DNA of 64,000 nucleotides from DATJPR01 sp963843525 (GTDB lineage Bacteria; Bacteroidota; Ignavibacteria; UBA10030; UBA6906): positions 310,001-374,000 of the forward strand of contig CAWJKM010000002.1 in assembly GCA_963843525.1 (NCBI GenBank), in the 5' to 3' direction. The position numbers were made by a program, and so were the translations under genes. The notes beneath the pieces are model-generated. The model was not told the origin of the DNA, ran no database searches, and saw only the letters and a list, made by a program, of their open reading frames with translations. Positions 28,101-36,308 of the stretch are shown piece by piece (the stretch's first letter is position 1; each line of letters starts with the position of its first letter).

Positions 28101-28333
28101 TCCCCGATGGCCGGGCGGGGGAAGTGAGTGTTTCGTTCTACCGCCTCGAGGACAACCAGCTGGTGCTGGAAGTGAGCGACAACGGCATTGGCATGCCAGT
28201 CCTCGATCCCTCCAAAACCAAAGATCATCTCGGTCTGGAACTCGTCTCCATTCTCGTCAACCAGATCGGTGGGAAGCAGACTGTGCACCAGGACCAGGGA
28301 ACAACCTTCCGAATCACCTTCGCTGCTCAATAG
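25163..28333 (+). CDS. Multi-PAS sensor histidine kinase (HisKA_2 type)
   Basis: Membrane sensor kinase of 1056 residues. An N-terminal multi-helix unit (about 10-200, with GALTGPLGGALIGLMTGL-like glycine pattern) resembles LytS-type 5TM modules. It is followed by a helix, a Cache-like extracytoplasmic domain (about 245-370), another helix and HAMP (about 393-445). Three PAS domains follow (about 475-600, 610-735 and 740-860). The dimerisation helix carries EIHHRVKNNLQ with the likely phosphoacceptor His868, then an HATPase_c domain (N box NELVTNALKYAF, G box DNGIGM). ATG 25163 is the first start after an in-frame stop; AAGGAGG lies unusually far upstream, about 15 bases. No response regulator gene is adjacent. 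Confidence 0.9.
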   Translation: MIRPLRRLFRSRSLRALGLAFLFGLCSVTVIAVGLTLHIPGTPISTDVGGVFSTIGSALTGPLGGALIGLMTGLMEPASELRLYVIVDHMLAGIWMGSLYWIILRRYRTTAQFLIAWVVLVFGFYFVARIPALIGLKFLSSSTFALISGSSHSILRTLYTIDRELLPEAAVVAGLTGIALLVFPSAFRMPAWRSAQDYRRYLAYRIRTAGSASFPRSLSVRLTVWLLLLSLLPVMVLSVFVWDDVTNLVQRQANLRDAELAEQLSAIIAARGDADVLSVVKPFNLSHTKTVWIIDRDGYILYHPDSVYVGMSAYRFLDSASVQRATTSRSGSLVDEKFRATVGFHRLKASNSTLIVVDPQEFLGLILHEFHRSSYVRLGASMILISIIGGVIVWILVEIPMKRLTKATTQVGRGNFSVEVRASDLDDDIAVLGDRFNVMVRNLRSLRDGLEKEIKVRKDIEQQLRESEAKYRTIIEQSSEGILLVDSEGTVIECNRADELILGIPREEIIGKRTWEIFQPFQHGNREAENAADAPRMVTLDSRRNRSLGFGNSTEVVVTRNDRKTLVLQQSVFPIRTEGGLRIGVILQDVTRRKENEEALRRSEEKFSRVFHTSPDSITITGLLDGKYLDVNEGFTRITGYRPDEVIGRTSGDLDIWVDHTERENLVLGLKQSGEVTGLDGSFRRKDGSEVYALLSARIISIEHQDCLLLIARDVTERRRAQEALRESEERFRSVFEHAAVGICYASLDGNLLRVNNALCKITGYSDTELTTMSFRDLTTDDGSVAGIDPIGTMLGEGIPSFTLMRQYKHKTGRAIWVNMTISLIRNAAGQPTSFIGIIENITERKKAEEEIEKSLHEKELLLKEIHHRVKNNLQIISSLLNLQSEAIRDSNDRSLFRDSQDRIRSMALIHEKLYQTEDFSHVDFQQYLRSLLASLFRSYQTPSVVCVEQIEDIRLNIDAAIPCGLIVNELVTNALKYAFPDGRAGEVSVSFYRLEDNQLVLEVSDNGIGMPVLDPSKTKDHLGLELVSILVNQIGGKQTVHQDQGTTFRITFAAQ

Positions 28334-28534
28334 TCTCATCGGTTCCGGCCCTCGGTGCCCCTCGTTCATGCATGCGATCCTCTTCTTGAAATGCATCCGC
28401 TGTGCGGGTCGGCGGGGGTGCGAAGAAAGCCCCTGAGCCGTGTTTCCAAAAATTGAGGAAATTCAGTCCCCGAGGAACTTTTCCGCCGGGAAATTCGTAG
28501 ATTGGATACCCAGAACGAGACCTACTCATACTCT

Positions 28535-28915
28535 ATGCTTCACTTGCCCCGACGTAAATCCCTTGGTTGGGCCTTTTTTTCGTGGCTCGTGCTCTTTGCG
28601 CTGGTTGCCGACGGGGCAAACCTCGACGACTTGATGCCCGGGATGTACGTCATCCACGAATTTGGCGATGGATTCCAATATCCGCCGCAATCGCATCGAA
28701 GCGCGGGAGGCACGTGTGCCTGTCGCCGGCTTCCGGAAGGTACCAACCACCCTTTGCGCGTGGTGTCTGATGAGGATAGCCCGTCAGAGCCGACCGAAGC
28801 ATTTTTGTGCGATTTCCTCACTACCATGGTGGAGTCCAACGAAGGGATTTGCATTCAGGATAACCTCCAGGCGTCGGATTCCCTTCACCTTCTGCACCGT
28901 ACGCTGCTGATTTGA
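28535..28915 (+). CDS. Small hypothetical secreted protein
   Basis: Reading frame of about 126 residues with a plausible signal peptide (MLHLPRRKSLGWAFFSWLVL, cleavage near ADG); the frame opens at 28502. The rest has a possible CxC pair (TCACRR) and a C-terminus with two more Cys. I recognise no family. It precedes the DUF2279 gene on the same strand and could be co-transcribed. Codon use resembles neighbouring genes, but the frame could be spurious. Confidence 0.4.
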   Translation: MLHLPRRKSLGWAFFSWLVLFALVADGANLDDLMPGMYVIHEFGDGFQYPPQSHRSAGGTCACRRLPEGTNHPLRVVSDEDSPSEPTEAFLCDFLTTMVESNEGICIQDNLQASDSLHLLHRTLLI

Positions 28916-28989
28916 CCCTGCTGTTTCTCCAGTCCCCGGTTCTGCCTTCAGTTTCAGCGTCTTCACTCTTTTTCGTCGGAGCGGTTCTC

Positions 28990-29901
28990 ATGGACCTGCG
29001 CAGGATTGTTCTTGTGCTTGCGGTTCTCCACCCATTGCATGTCCGGTGCAGCGCGTACCCGCAAGACTCCGCCATCTTCTCCACGAAGTCTCTGGCGGGG
29101 TGTCCGGTTACTCTCCGGGATTCCTCCCGGGTGGATCCCGGCCGACTGGCCTGCGTGGGAACGCTGACCCTGGCGACAGTTGTCGGAGTTCATCTCTATC
29201 AGCAGCATGCCTGGTGGCAGGGCCCGAGAGCGCCGTTCCGATTCGAAAACGATTGGGATTACGCCCTGAACATTGACAAGCTCGGACATGCCTACGGGGC
29301 CTATCTTCTTTCGCACCTCTTCGGGTATGCGTTGCAGTGGAGCGGAGTCCGTCGGGCCCCGAGTATTCTCTACGGATCGCTCCTCGGCCTCGGCTATCAA
29401 TTGTATGTCGAAGTCGAGGATGGATTCCACAAAGAGTACGGGTTCAGTCCCGGTGACGCGATCGCAGATGTGTCGGGTGCAATGGTTCCGCTTCTGCAGG
29501 AGACGTTTCCTGTCCTGAAGAGTTTCGCGTTGAAATGGAGTTACTTCCCGAGTCAGGAATATCTTGATGCCCTCAAGCAACAACAGTCACGCGTGTTCAT
29601 CGACGATTATGAGGGACAGATCTACTGGATCGCATGGACTCCCCGCGGGGCGATCGATGGTCAGAAGATCCCCTGGTGCCCTGATTGGCTGGGAGTGTCC
29701 GTTGGTCTGGGCGCGCGTCGGTTGGATGATCCGGTGTTACGCCACCGTCTGGTCGCCGTATCGTTCGATGTAAACCTCTCCAGAATTCACACGGGAATTG
29801 GATTCCTGGACGGACTTCTTGTCGCACTCAATCATATCCACGTCCCATCGCCCGGTTTCCGCATCGAACAGAATAAAGTCATCTGGGGATTGGTTTACTA
29901 A
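28990..29901 (+). CDS. DUF2279 family envelope protein
   Basis: Predicted exported protein of 303 residues, first clear gene of an envelope cluster. ATG 28990 opens a signal sequence (MDLRRIVLVLAVLH); the frame extends to 28912. The DUF2279/YfiM-like core spans about 75-175: NIDKLGHAYGAYLLSHLFGY, then YQLYVEVEDGFHKEYGFSPGD and an Asp-rich DAIADVSG. The function of this family is unknown. The C-terminal 100 residues contain a beta-strand-like pattern. Its stop overlaps the next start (TAATG), so the two products probably work together. Confidence 0.75.
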   Translation: MDLRRIVLVLAVLHPLHVRCSAYPQDSAIFSTKSLAGCPVTLRDSSRVDPGRLACVGTLTLATVVGVHLYQQHAWWQGPRAPFRFENDWDYALNIDKLGHAYGAYLLSHLFGYALQWSGVRRAPSILYGSLLGLGYQLYVEVEDGFHKEYGFSPGDAIADVSGAMVPLLQETFPVLKSFALKWSYFPSQEYLDALKQQQSRVFIDDYEGQIYWIAWTPRGAIDGQKIPWCPDWLGVSVGLGARRLDDPVLRHRLVAVSFDVNLSRIHTGIGFLDGLLVALNHIHVPSPGFRIEQNKVIWGLVY

Positions 29902-30503
29902 TGAACGCACGATCATTGCGACCATTCCTCCTCGTCCTTCTGATGTTTCCCCGGTGCGCGCGGGCGGGAGGGGCTGATTCTTCATCTGTCTGGGTGCCCG
30001 GCATCTTCTTTTCCGTTGACGCTGCGGATGGTTCACTCCTCCGCAATGGGAACACGATGTTGTTCACTATGGCACCGGGGTATGACTTCTCGCCGGTCTG
30101 TCGCATCTTGCTCTCCTTTACGACGGGTCGTCAAAATCTCAGCGCAACGTCACAACTTCCGGTGTCCGGTGCTCTTCTCTTCGGGGGGGCAGGGTTGGAA
30201 GGGAATTACCTGTTCCAAAATTCGTCAGGTTTGGATCCTTATCTTGCCGGTGGCATCGGCATATCCACAATCCTGAATACGGAGGGCGCAGGGTATAACG
30301 GATGGTTTCTGCATTTCGGGATCGGCATTGAGCATTCGTTCGAAAGCGTTCTGGCTGTGGACGCTAATCTTCGACTGACAGTGTGGAAGTGGCCAAACGG
30401 TGTCAGCGAGAGCCTCGGGCCGTTTGCACCGTTTCATGCAGTCTCTCTCTCTGCGGGGGTCAGAATAATCTTCCATCCGGAATTCCACCTCTGGACCAAC
30501 TAA
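29901..30503 (+). CDS. Putative outer-membrane beta-barrel protein
   Basis: Exported protein of 200 residues with a signal peptide ending ARAGG. The mature part has alternating hydrophobic strands and glycine-rich turns (SGALLFGGAGLEGNYLF, LDPYLAGGIGIS, VSLSAGVRIIF), as in small eight-strand barrels of the OmpX/OmpW kind. No residue pattern gives a specific function. It is coupled by overlap to the DUF2279 gene and is followed by two PAP2 genes, so a role in outer-membrane lipid or envelope remodelling is possible. Confidence 0.6.
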   Translation: MNARSLRPFLLVLLMFPRCARAGGADSSSVWVPGIFFSVDAADGSLLRNGNTMLFTMAPGYDFSPVCRILLSFTTGRQNLSATSQLPVSGALLFGGAGLEGNYLFQNSSGLDPYLAGGIGISTILNTEGAGYNGWFLHFGIGIEHSFESVLAVDANLRLTVWKWPNGVSESLGPFAPFHAVSLSAGVRIIFHPEFHLWTN

Positions 30504-30648
30504 TATGAAGATGATGCACCATCATCGGCCGCGCAGCCGGGGCAAAGAGGTCCCCTCTCTTGCAATTTCGCAGAGTTTTTTCGATCATGTGCCTTTCTCA
30601 GGGCAGAAGGCGGCTTCCTGTGATCCATCTCTCTTAGAAGACCATTCG

Positions 30649-31569
30649 ATGCACAACAGATATTCCATGGTTCCCCGCTTGACCCTTGTGGCACTTGCGC
30701 TCCTCGTCGTTGGTTCAATGAATGTCAGGGCAGCCGTCGTCGACGACTCGTTGGGCGTTCCTTCTGCGGCCACCCAGAGTGATACCAGCACCTCCTCCCT
30801 TCGCTGGTATACGATGTTTACAAACATCCCCAGTGATTGGGTGCGATTTGCAGGCTCGACGTTCAGGAAGGAAAACATTCCCGGTTTCATCGGGATGACA
30901 ATTCTGACAATAGGTCTCGTCGCGTCCGATGATGAAACGTGGACGCTTTCAAACCGGTGGTACAAAGCGCATGGTCCCACGCGCGCGCTCAGTGATTTCT
31001 TCGAGTACCTGGGAGACGGACGTCCTCAATTCACCCTCTCCGCGGCTTTCGGTGCATACGGCTTTGTCTTCGGAGACCGGAGGGCGTTGAGGACCGGAAG
31101 CCAGCTTGTTGAAGTGATTCTCTCTTGTGGATTGGTGGTCCAGGTCCTGAAGCACGTTACCGGCAGGGAGAGCCCGTTTGTTTCGACAGTTCCGGCTGGC
31201 CGTTGGGACTTATTTCCGAACCAGATTGAATATCATAAACATGTCCCTCGGTTCGATGCGTACCCGTCGGGACACATCGCAACTGCGATGGCAACAGTCA
31301 CCGTAATCGCTGAGAACTACCCGGAATGGAAATGGGTCCGGCCGGTCGGATACTCAGTCTGTGCTTTGATCGGTTTTAGCATGGCGAATACCGGGATTCA
31401 CTGGTACAGTGACTATCCTCTTGGACTCTTTCTCGGTTATGCATTCGGAATAATCGTCTCGCATCCAGCGGGAGAGAAAAGGAAAGAAGAGAGTACAGGT
31501 CAGGGGTTGGTTGTTGAGCCAACGATGACCCTCAGCGGACCCGGCATCGGGATCATGTATCATTTTTGA
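30649..31569 (+). CDS. PAP2-superfamily protein, copy 1
   Basis: Membrane protein of about 306 residues with a signal-like N-terminus (MHNRYSMVPRLTLVAL); the frame opens at 30505. PAP2 motifs are visible: C1 KHVTGRESP, C2 YPSGH and C3 ending IHWYSD. Canonical C1 is Kx6RP and C3 is SRx5Hx3D; here the C1 Arg is Ser and the C3 Arg is Met, while the Lys, the PSGH His and the C3 His/Asp remain. It could dephosphorylate lipid pyrophosphates or phosphatidates with changed substrate contacts, or be inactive. It is followed by a paralogue. Confidence 0.8.
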   Translation: MHNRYSMVPRLTLVALALLVVGSMNVRAAVVDDSLGVPSAATQSDTSTSSLRWYTMFTNIPSDWVRFAGSTFRKENIPGFIGMTILTIGLVASDDETWTLSNRWYKAHGPTRALSDFFEYLGDGRPQFTLSAAFGAYGFVFGDRRALRTGSQLVEVILSCGLVVQVLKHVTGRESPFVSTVPAGRWDLFPNQIEYHKHVPRFDAYPSGHIATAMATVTVIAENYPEWKWVRPVGYSVCALIGFSMANTGIHWYSDYPLGLFLGYAFGIIVSHPAGEKRKEESTGQGLVVEPTMTLSGPGIGIMYHF

Positions 31570-31661
31570 TCGGCCGGCGACAGATGATGATAGACACCGG
31601 GGGATCAGATGCGGGGAGATTGGGGAGTTGCCAGAGGAGAGGAGGTATCGGACAGCACCCT

Positions 31662-32642
31662 ATGCGACATTTGACCGTGGCAGGGATACTGCAACGCTCT
31701 TCGGGGGCCCTCGTCGTTGCATTCATCTGCGTTGCATTCCTTCGGATGATTGCAGTTGCTCAGGAGAACGCACCGCAACAGGAGTACAGTTTTGACTCCA
31801 CTCTCCAGCATGTAGCGGATTTCGATACTCTCGCCTTCGCCCATGAGGAATTGTCGACCCCGGGCCACCACCTTGAGTGGTATGACCCGATCGTACTGCT
31901 CCCGGAGGACTGGGTATCAGCCGGCGGGATGGTGATCCAGGACAAAAGCCTGCCCGTCCTCGGCATTGTGGGCGCGACCACCGGCGCACTCCTCCTCACC
32001 GACCGGTTGACATTTCACGCTACGAGAACTTTTTACGGAAATCATTCGTTTGTTCAAAATGTAAGCAGCGTCTTTGTTCATCTCGGCGAAGGCACCACCC
32101 ATATGGGTATCGCCGCCGGATTCGGGTTGTATGGTTTGCTGGGAAAAGACGAGCGGGCTCTGAGAACCGCAAGCGAGATCACCGAGGCCCTGTTGTCGAC
32201 CGGCATTGCCGTTCAGGTTCTGAAAAGGATCAGTGGACGGGAAAGTCCGCAGATGGCGATCGGCGGGACCAGCAGGTGGCGGCCTCTCCCGGGACTGGCG
32301 GTCTATCAGAAGAACCAGCCACGGTATTACTCCTTCCCGTCTGGGCACATTGCGACCGCTATGGCAACATTGACCGTCATCGAAGAGAACTATCCGGAAT
32401 TGCACTGGCTCAGACCTGCGGGGTATGGAATTTTGGCGGGGCTCGGCATAAGCCTGGTGAACATTCGATATCACTGGTTCAGCGATCTTCCCCTGGGGAT
32501 GCTTCTCGGGTACACTTTCGGAGAGATTGCCTCTCATCATGACGGGGGAGCGGAACACGAGACTCCCGCCCATGCACGGATGTTTCTGACCCCAATGTTG
32601 GAGCGGAGCGGGGCCGGGGTGTCTTTCGCGTTGGTGTACTAA
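31662..32642 (+). CDS. PAP2-superfamily protein, copy 2
   Basis: Paralogue of the preceding gene, about 326 residues, from ATG 31662 (the frame opens at 31566, overlapping the end of copy 1). The signal region is MRHLTVAGILQRSSGALVVA. PAP2 motifs are KRISGRESP, FPSGH and YHWFSD. As in copy 1 the C1 Arg is Ser, and the C3 Arg is Leu. The shared layout (EDWVSAGG matching SDWVRFAG, then PSGHIATAMAT) shows tandem duplication followed by divergence. Function is inferred as envelope lipid phosphatase or a derived role. Confidence 0.8.
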   Translation: MRHLTVAGILQRSSGALVVAFICVAFLRMIAVAQENAPQQEYSFDSTLQHVADFDTLAFAHEELSTPGHHLEWYDPIVLLPEDWVSAGGMVIQDKSLPVLGIVGATTGALLLTDRLTFHATRTFYGNHSFVQNVSSVFVHLGEGTTHMGIAAGFGLYGLLGKDERALRTASEITEALLSTGIAVQVLKRISGRESPQMAIGGTSRWRPLPGLAVYQKNQPRYYSFPSGHIATAMATLTVIEENYPELHWLRPAGYGILAGLGISLVNIRYHWFSDLPLGMLLGYTFGEIASHHDGGAEHETPAHARMFLTPMLERSGAGVSFALVY

Positions 32643-32721
32643 GTGTGCCGGGAAGAACCACTCTCCGCGCTCTTGCTGAGACGATACGAACACACAAGAC
32701 AGAAGAAAGGATGCAAAGCAA

Positions 32722-33291
32722 ATGAATCGACGTTCAGTGCTGGCAATAATCGTCATCACCGCCGCGATGGTGATTGTCGGATGCAATAAGAAGAACGCGG
32801 GTGGTGCCAACAGCGCATTGCTCGGACAGAGCAGCGGCTCGGTGGCGGGATTGACGTGGGGGGTTCCGAGTGCATGGTTAGCCCAGGGGCAGAGGCCGAT
32901 GCGTGCCGCGACCTATGGCGTCCCTGCCGCCGAGGGAGACACGGAGGGAGGGGAGTGCGCCGTGTTTTATTTCGGCAACGATCAGGGGGGGACTGTTGAC
33001 GCAAATATCGATCGGTGGGTCGGCCAGTTTGAACAGGCTGCCGCGCCCACGCGCGGCACAAAGGAAGTGAACGGCATGAAAGTCACGACGGTCGAAATCG
33101 CAGGCTCCTACCTTGCGCCCAGCGGACCGATGATGATGCCTTCCGGAAAGAAAGACAATTTCAAGTTGCTCGGTGCGATAGTCGAAGGGGCTGAAGGCTC
33201 GGTATTCTTCAAATTTACCGGTCCAGCCAAGACCATCGACACCTCCACACCGGAATTCAATGCGATGATCGAATCAATCCGGAAGCAGTGA
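32722..33291 (+). CDS. Lipoprotein of unknown function
   Basis: Predicted lipoprotein of 189 residues: signal sequence MNRRSVLAIIVITAAMV with lipobox VIVGC. The mature part contains LTWGVPSAW, then a C-terminal globular region ending in a helix (STPEFNAMIESIRKQ). This resembles small exported proteins common in FCB bacteria whose function I do not know. AAAGGA lies upstream of the ATG. It closes the envelope cluster on this strand; a long hairpin follows. Confidence 0.7.
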   Translation: MNRRSVLAIIVITAAMVIVGCNKKNAGGANSALLGQSSGSVAGLTWGVPSAWLAQGQRPMRAATYGVPAAEGDTEGGECAVFYFGNDQGGTVDANIDRWVGQFEQAAAPTRGTKEVNGMKVTTVEIAGSYLAPSGPMMMPSGKKDNFKLLGAIVEGAEGSVFFKFTGPAKTIDTSTPEFNAMIESIRKQ

Positions 33292-33309
33292 CCGTATGTC
33301 GGGCGATGG

Positions 33310-33366
33310 GCAGGAAGCAAGGAGATCGGAACGCGCACGCGCCTTTACGATCTCTTCGCTCCCTGC
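33310..33366. terminator. Long imperfect hairpin, probable bidirectional terminator
   Basis: Arms 33310-33328 and 33348-33366 pair over 19 positions with 16 Watson-Crick pairs and one G-T pair around a 19-nt loop. The hairpin fills the gap between the convergent lipoprotein gene and the pterin dehydratase gene. Confidence 0.6.
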
Positions 33367-33368
33367 TC

Positions 33369-33662
33369 TCATTCCCTCTTTTTTGCGGCCCCTTCAATCC
33401 TCTCGAGCAGCGTGAAGTCCAGGTCCGTTATACCCCCGGCGGAATGAGTTGAAAGGTCAACGGTGACCCTATTGTACACATTCGACCATTCTGGATGATG
33501 GTTCATCCCCTCGGCGATGACGGCCACACTGGCCATAAACCCGAAAGCTCCCGAAAAATCGTCGAACAGGAATTCCCTATGCAGCTTGCCATTCACCACT
33601 GTCCATCCTGGATGGGACTCCAGTTTTCCGCCCACCGTATCCGCGTCTAGCCGTTGAGGCAT
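33369..33662 (-). CDS. phhB: Pterin-4a-carbinolamine dehydratase
   Basis: Small enzyme of 97 residues that dehydrates 4a-hydroxytetrahydrobiopterin to regenerate the pterin cofactor of aromatic amino acid hydroxylases. It also occurs in organisms using molybdopterin. The family signature is clear: MNHHPEWSNVYNRVTVDLST followed by THSAGGITDLDF. The length fits the family. It is a lone minus-strand gene with no hydroxylase nearby, so the partner pathway is not shown. Confidence 0.92.
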   Translation of the reverse strand: MPQRLDADTVGGKLESHPGWTVVNGKLHREFLFDDFSGAFGFMASVAVIAEGMNHHPEWSNVYNRVTVDLSTHSAGGITDLDFTLLERIEGAAKKRE

Positions 33663-33823
33663 TGTCCATTCCCTCCCTTTCCCACACCAACCTCCCGAAG
33701 GCGCTGGAGGTTCCCCTGGCCTCCGGTTGATTCTCGCTGAAAGAAACCGTACAATTTCACACCTTCCGTATGTACTACCTGCATATCCGATCGGACACCA
33801 CTACGACAGCCAAAGGAGAAACT

Positions 33824-34543
33824 ATGACGGAAGAAGCTGCTAAGGCTCAACTCCAGGCACCACCACAGGCAAGAAAATGGGTCGACAATATTGCGGCAGT
33901 ATCGACCGCCCTCATTGCGCTGGCAACTCTTCTCAACTGGTTCTTCGGGCGAGAACGGTCCTTCCCGGCCTGGTTTTTCTATGTGCTGACGATTCTCATC
34001 GTCGTCATCCTGTTCAAGTACTTCGAGGAATCCATCAGGCGATTTTTCCAGAGCCTGGCACTGCGAAGCTACATTCGCGAAGCGCACTTCAAACTTCTGG
34101 ATAACCTTCAGCGGTTCAACGAGCTTGTCGGCCAACGGAATGATGAATCAATTATCCATGTGATCGAGACCATCGCGACCCGGAGAGGAAAACCGGTCGT
34201 CGACCGTGACCTGTACCCCTATGCAGACATGCTGGTGCAGAACATTCTCCTGAAATTGTCTGAATCGGGGAAGTCGCTCTCGGCCGGAGAGTTCAAGGGG
34301 GTCATGAACGACCTGACGACGCTCATAAAGTTCTGCACATATTTTTACTACAAGAAGCCGTTTCACCTCGATCGTGCCATCGATCTTACCAAGGAGGAAA
34401 TCAAGGAATTTGAATTTGCCCGGGAGAATTTCGCGGACTTCCTCCGGCGTTTCCAGATCTTCTTTGATGAAGTGAACGGGAGGTTTGGCACTACAACCCG
34501 GGGGCATTTCGAGATCCCGAAGCCGCTTTCCCCCGGAGCCTGA
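33824..34543 (+). CDS. Two-helix membrane protein, unknown function
   Basis: Protein of 239 residues. AAAGGAG six bases upstream supports ATG 33824 over 33770. Residues about 20-75 hold two membrane helices (STALIALATLLNWFFG and FFYVLTILIVVILF). The remaining 160 residues are charged and helical, probably cytoplasmic. I recognise no family. It is 31 bp upstream of pgl on the same strand and may belong to that operon. Confidence 0.65.
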   Translation: MTEEAAKAQLQAPPQARKWVDNIAAVSTALIALATLLNWFFGRERSFPAWFFYVLTILIVVILFKYFEESIRRFFQSLALRSYIREAHFKLLDNLQRFNELVGQRNDESIIHVIETIATRRGKPVVDRDLYPYADMLVQNILLKLSESGKSLSAGEFKGVMNDLTTLIKFCTYFYYKKPFHLDRAIDLTKEEIKEFEFARENFADFLRRFQIFFDEVNGRFGTTTRGHFEIPKPLSPGA

Positions 34544-34574
34544 GCGCGCAAGAACGGGAGCGTAAACGAAACCC

Positions 34575-35321
34575 ATGGATACGCGGATCCAGGTCTTCCC
34601 GACGACCGCTGCATTGACCTATGGCGCCGCGGAAAAAATATCGGCTGTTCTGTCGGCCGCTCAAGTGAACCGGGGGGTCGTCTCGCTGGCCCTGTCGGGA
34701 GGGTCAACTCCCCGGGCGGTCTATGAGCTTCTTGCATCGCCCGTCTACAGGAACAGGATCGACTGGCAGCATCTGCAGATCTTCTGGGGGGACGAACGGT
34801 GTGTTCCACCCGAATCGTCGGAGAGCAATTACCGGATGGGATACCAGGCTCTTCTCCGGCATGTTCCCGTCCCCTCCCGCCACATCCATCGAATTCGGGG
34901 GGAGCTTCCGCCCGCCGAAGCGGCCCGTGCATATGAAATAGAGCTGCATAATGCATTCGGGATTGCTCCCGCCGAAATTCCGCAACTCTCGCTTGTCCTC
35001 CTCGGCCTCGGCGACGACGGGCATACTGCCTCCCTCTTCCCCGGGTCCAGCGCTGCCCGTGAGTCGCGCCGCCTGGTTGCGGAAACATTTGTCGAGCGTT
35101 TGTCGACCTGGCGAGTGACCATGACGTACCCGTTGCTGAAAAATGCCGGGGCGATACTGTTTCTGGTGTCAGGCACCTCAAAATCGGAAATTGTCCGATC
35201 CGTTGTTCAGGAGTTGCGTCCGGAACTTCCCGCGTCGGCGTTCGTACGCTTTGCGGACACCGTGACGTGGTACCTTGATCACGATGCGGCATCCTCTCTC
35301 GACCAGGCGGAGAGCATATGA
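34575..35321 (+). CDS. pgl: 6-phosphogluconolactonase
   Basis: DevB-type enzyme of 248 residues that hydrolyses 6-phosphogluconolactone in the oxidative pentose phosphate pathway. Family marks are LALSGGSTPRAVYELL (about 37-52), WGDERCVPP with the neighbouring SNYRM, and the active-site GLGDDGHTASLFPG. It is translationally coupled to glucokinase through an ATGA overlap. It is thus the first sugar-phosphate gene of a five-gene operon that continues into polyphosphate functions. Confidence 0.93.
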   Translation: MDTRIQVFPTTAALTYGAAEKISAVLSAAQVNRGVVSLALSGGSTPRAVYELLASPVYRNRIDWQHLQIFWGDERCVPPESSESNYRMGYQALLRHVPVPSRHIHRIRGELPPAEAARAYEIELHNAFGIAPAEIPQLSLVLLGLGDDGHTASLFPGSSAARESRRLVAETFVERLSTWRVTMTYPLLKNAGAILFLVSGTSKSEIVRSVVQELRPELPASAFVRFADTVTWYLDHDAASSLDQAESI

Positions 35322-36301
35322 TTCTTGCCGGAGATATCGGCGGTACGAAAACGAACCTTGCGCTTTTTGAAGTTCTCCAGGGGAAGCTGATGATGCGGGA
35401 AACACGGAGCTATCCGAGCCACGAATTCACCTCCCTGAGCGCTGTCCTTGAGTCCTTTCGGAAAGACTGTCCGGAGAAGTATACCGCTGCGGCATTCGGG
35501 ATTGCAGGCCCGGTGGTGAATGGGCATTGCCACCTCACTAACCTCGGGTGGGAAATGGATGCCAAGGATATTCAGACCCAGCTGGGTATTCGTGAAGTGG
35601 AGCTCATGAACGATCTTCAGGCGATGTCGTACGGGACGCTTCATCTTGGGGAAAACGAAAAGGTCCGGCTGCAGGAGGGCGAAGTGCAACTGCATGGTTC
35701 GATCGCGGTCATCGCGGCCGGCACCGGACTCGGTGAAGGTGCGCTGGTGTGGGATGGCCGGCAGTACCGCGCAATTGCGTCGGAAGGAGGTCATAGCGAT
35801 TTCTCGCCGCGCAACGTGCTCGAGAGCGACCTCCTGAAGTTTCTCGCGGAGAAATTCGGGCACGTCAGCTGGGAACGCATTCTCTCCGGTCCCGGGATTT
35901 TCTCGCTCTATGAATTCTTCCGGAGAAGATCGGCAGATCCCGAGCCGACGTGGTTGAGGGATGCCATCCGGAGCGGCGATCCGGCCGCGGCCGTCTCCCG
36001 CGCAGGGATGGAGGGAAAAGACCGGGTCTGCTCCGATGCCCTTGATCTCTTTGTCTCCCTGTATGGCGCCGAAGCAGGGAACCTCGCGTTGAAGTTCCTC
36101 GGCAACGGCGGTGTATTCATTGGAGGAGGTATTGCGCCGAAGATCCTGGCGAAGATGCGATCAGGGCGGTTCATGGAAAGCTTTTCCGGGAAAGGCAGGT
36201 TCAACAGCATGCTGCAGCGGATCTCTGTGTCTGTTATACTGAACGACCGGATTGCATTGTTCGGGGCCGCGCACGTCGCTCAACTTCTTGCAGCGGATTG
36301 A
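35318..36301 (+). CDS. glk: Glucokinase
   Basis: ATP-dependent glucokinase of the PF02685 type, 327 residues, making glucose-6-phosphate. The phosphate-binding loop GDIGGTKTNLALFE opens the protein. Further marks are AGTGLGEGALVW and SEGGHSDFSPRN (the catalytic and sugar-binding region), then a C-terminal GNGGVFIGGGI. The start overlaps pgl and the stop is 7 bp before ppx. The window has no obvious GlcNAc kinase for the chitobiose pathway; whether this enzyme also accepts GlcNAc cannot be told from sequence. Confidence 0.9.
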   Translation: MILAGDIGGTKTNLALFEVLQGKLMMRETRSYPSHEFTSLSAVLESFRKDCPEKYTAAAFGIAGPVVNGHCHLTNLGWEMDAKDIQTQLGIREVELMNDLQAMSYGTLHLGENEKVRLQEGEVQLHGSIAVIAAGTGLGEGALVWDGRQYRAIASEGGHSDFSPRNVLESDLLKFLAEKFGHVSWERILSGPGIFSLYEFFRRRSADPEPTWLRDAIRSGDPAAAVSRAGMEGKDRVCSDALDLFVSLYGAEAGNLALKFLGNGGVFIGGGIAPKILAKMRSGRFMESFSGKGRFNSMLQRISVSVILNDRIALFGAAHVAQLLAAD

Positions 36302-36308
36302 GCGATCC

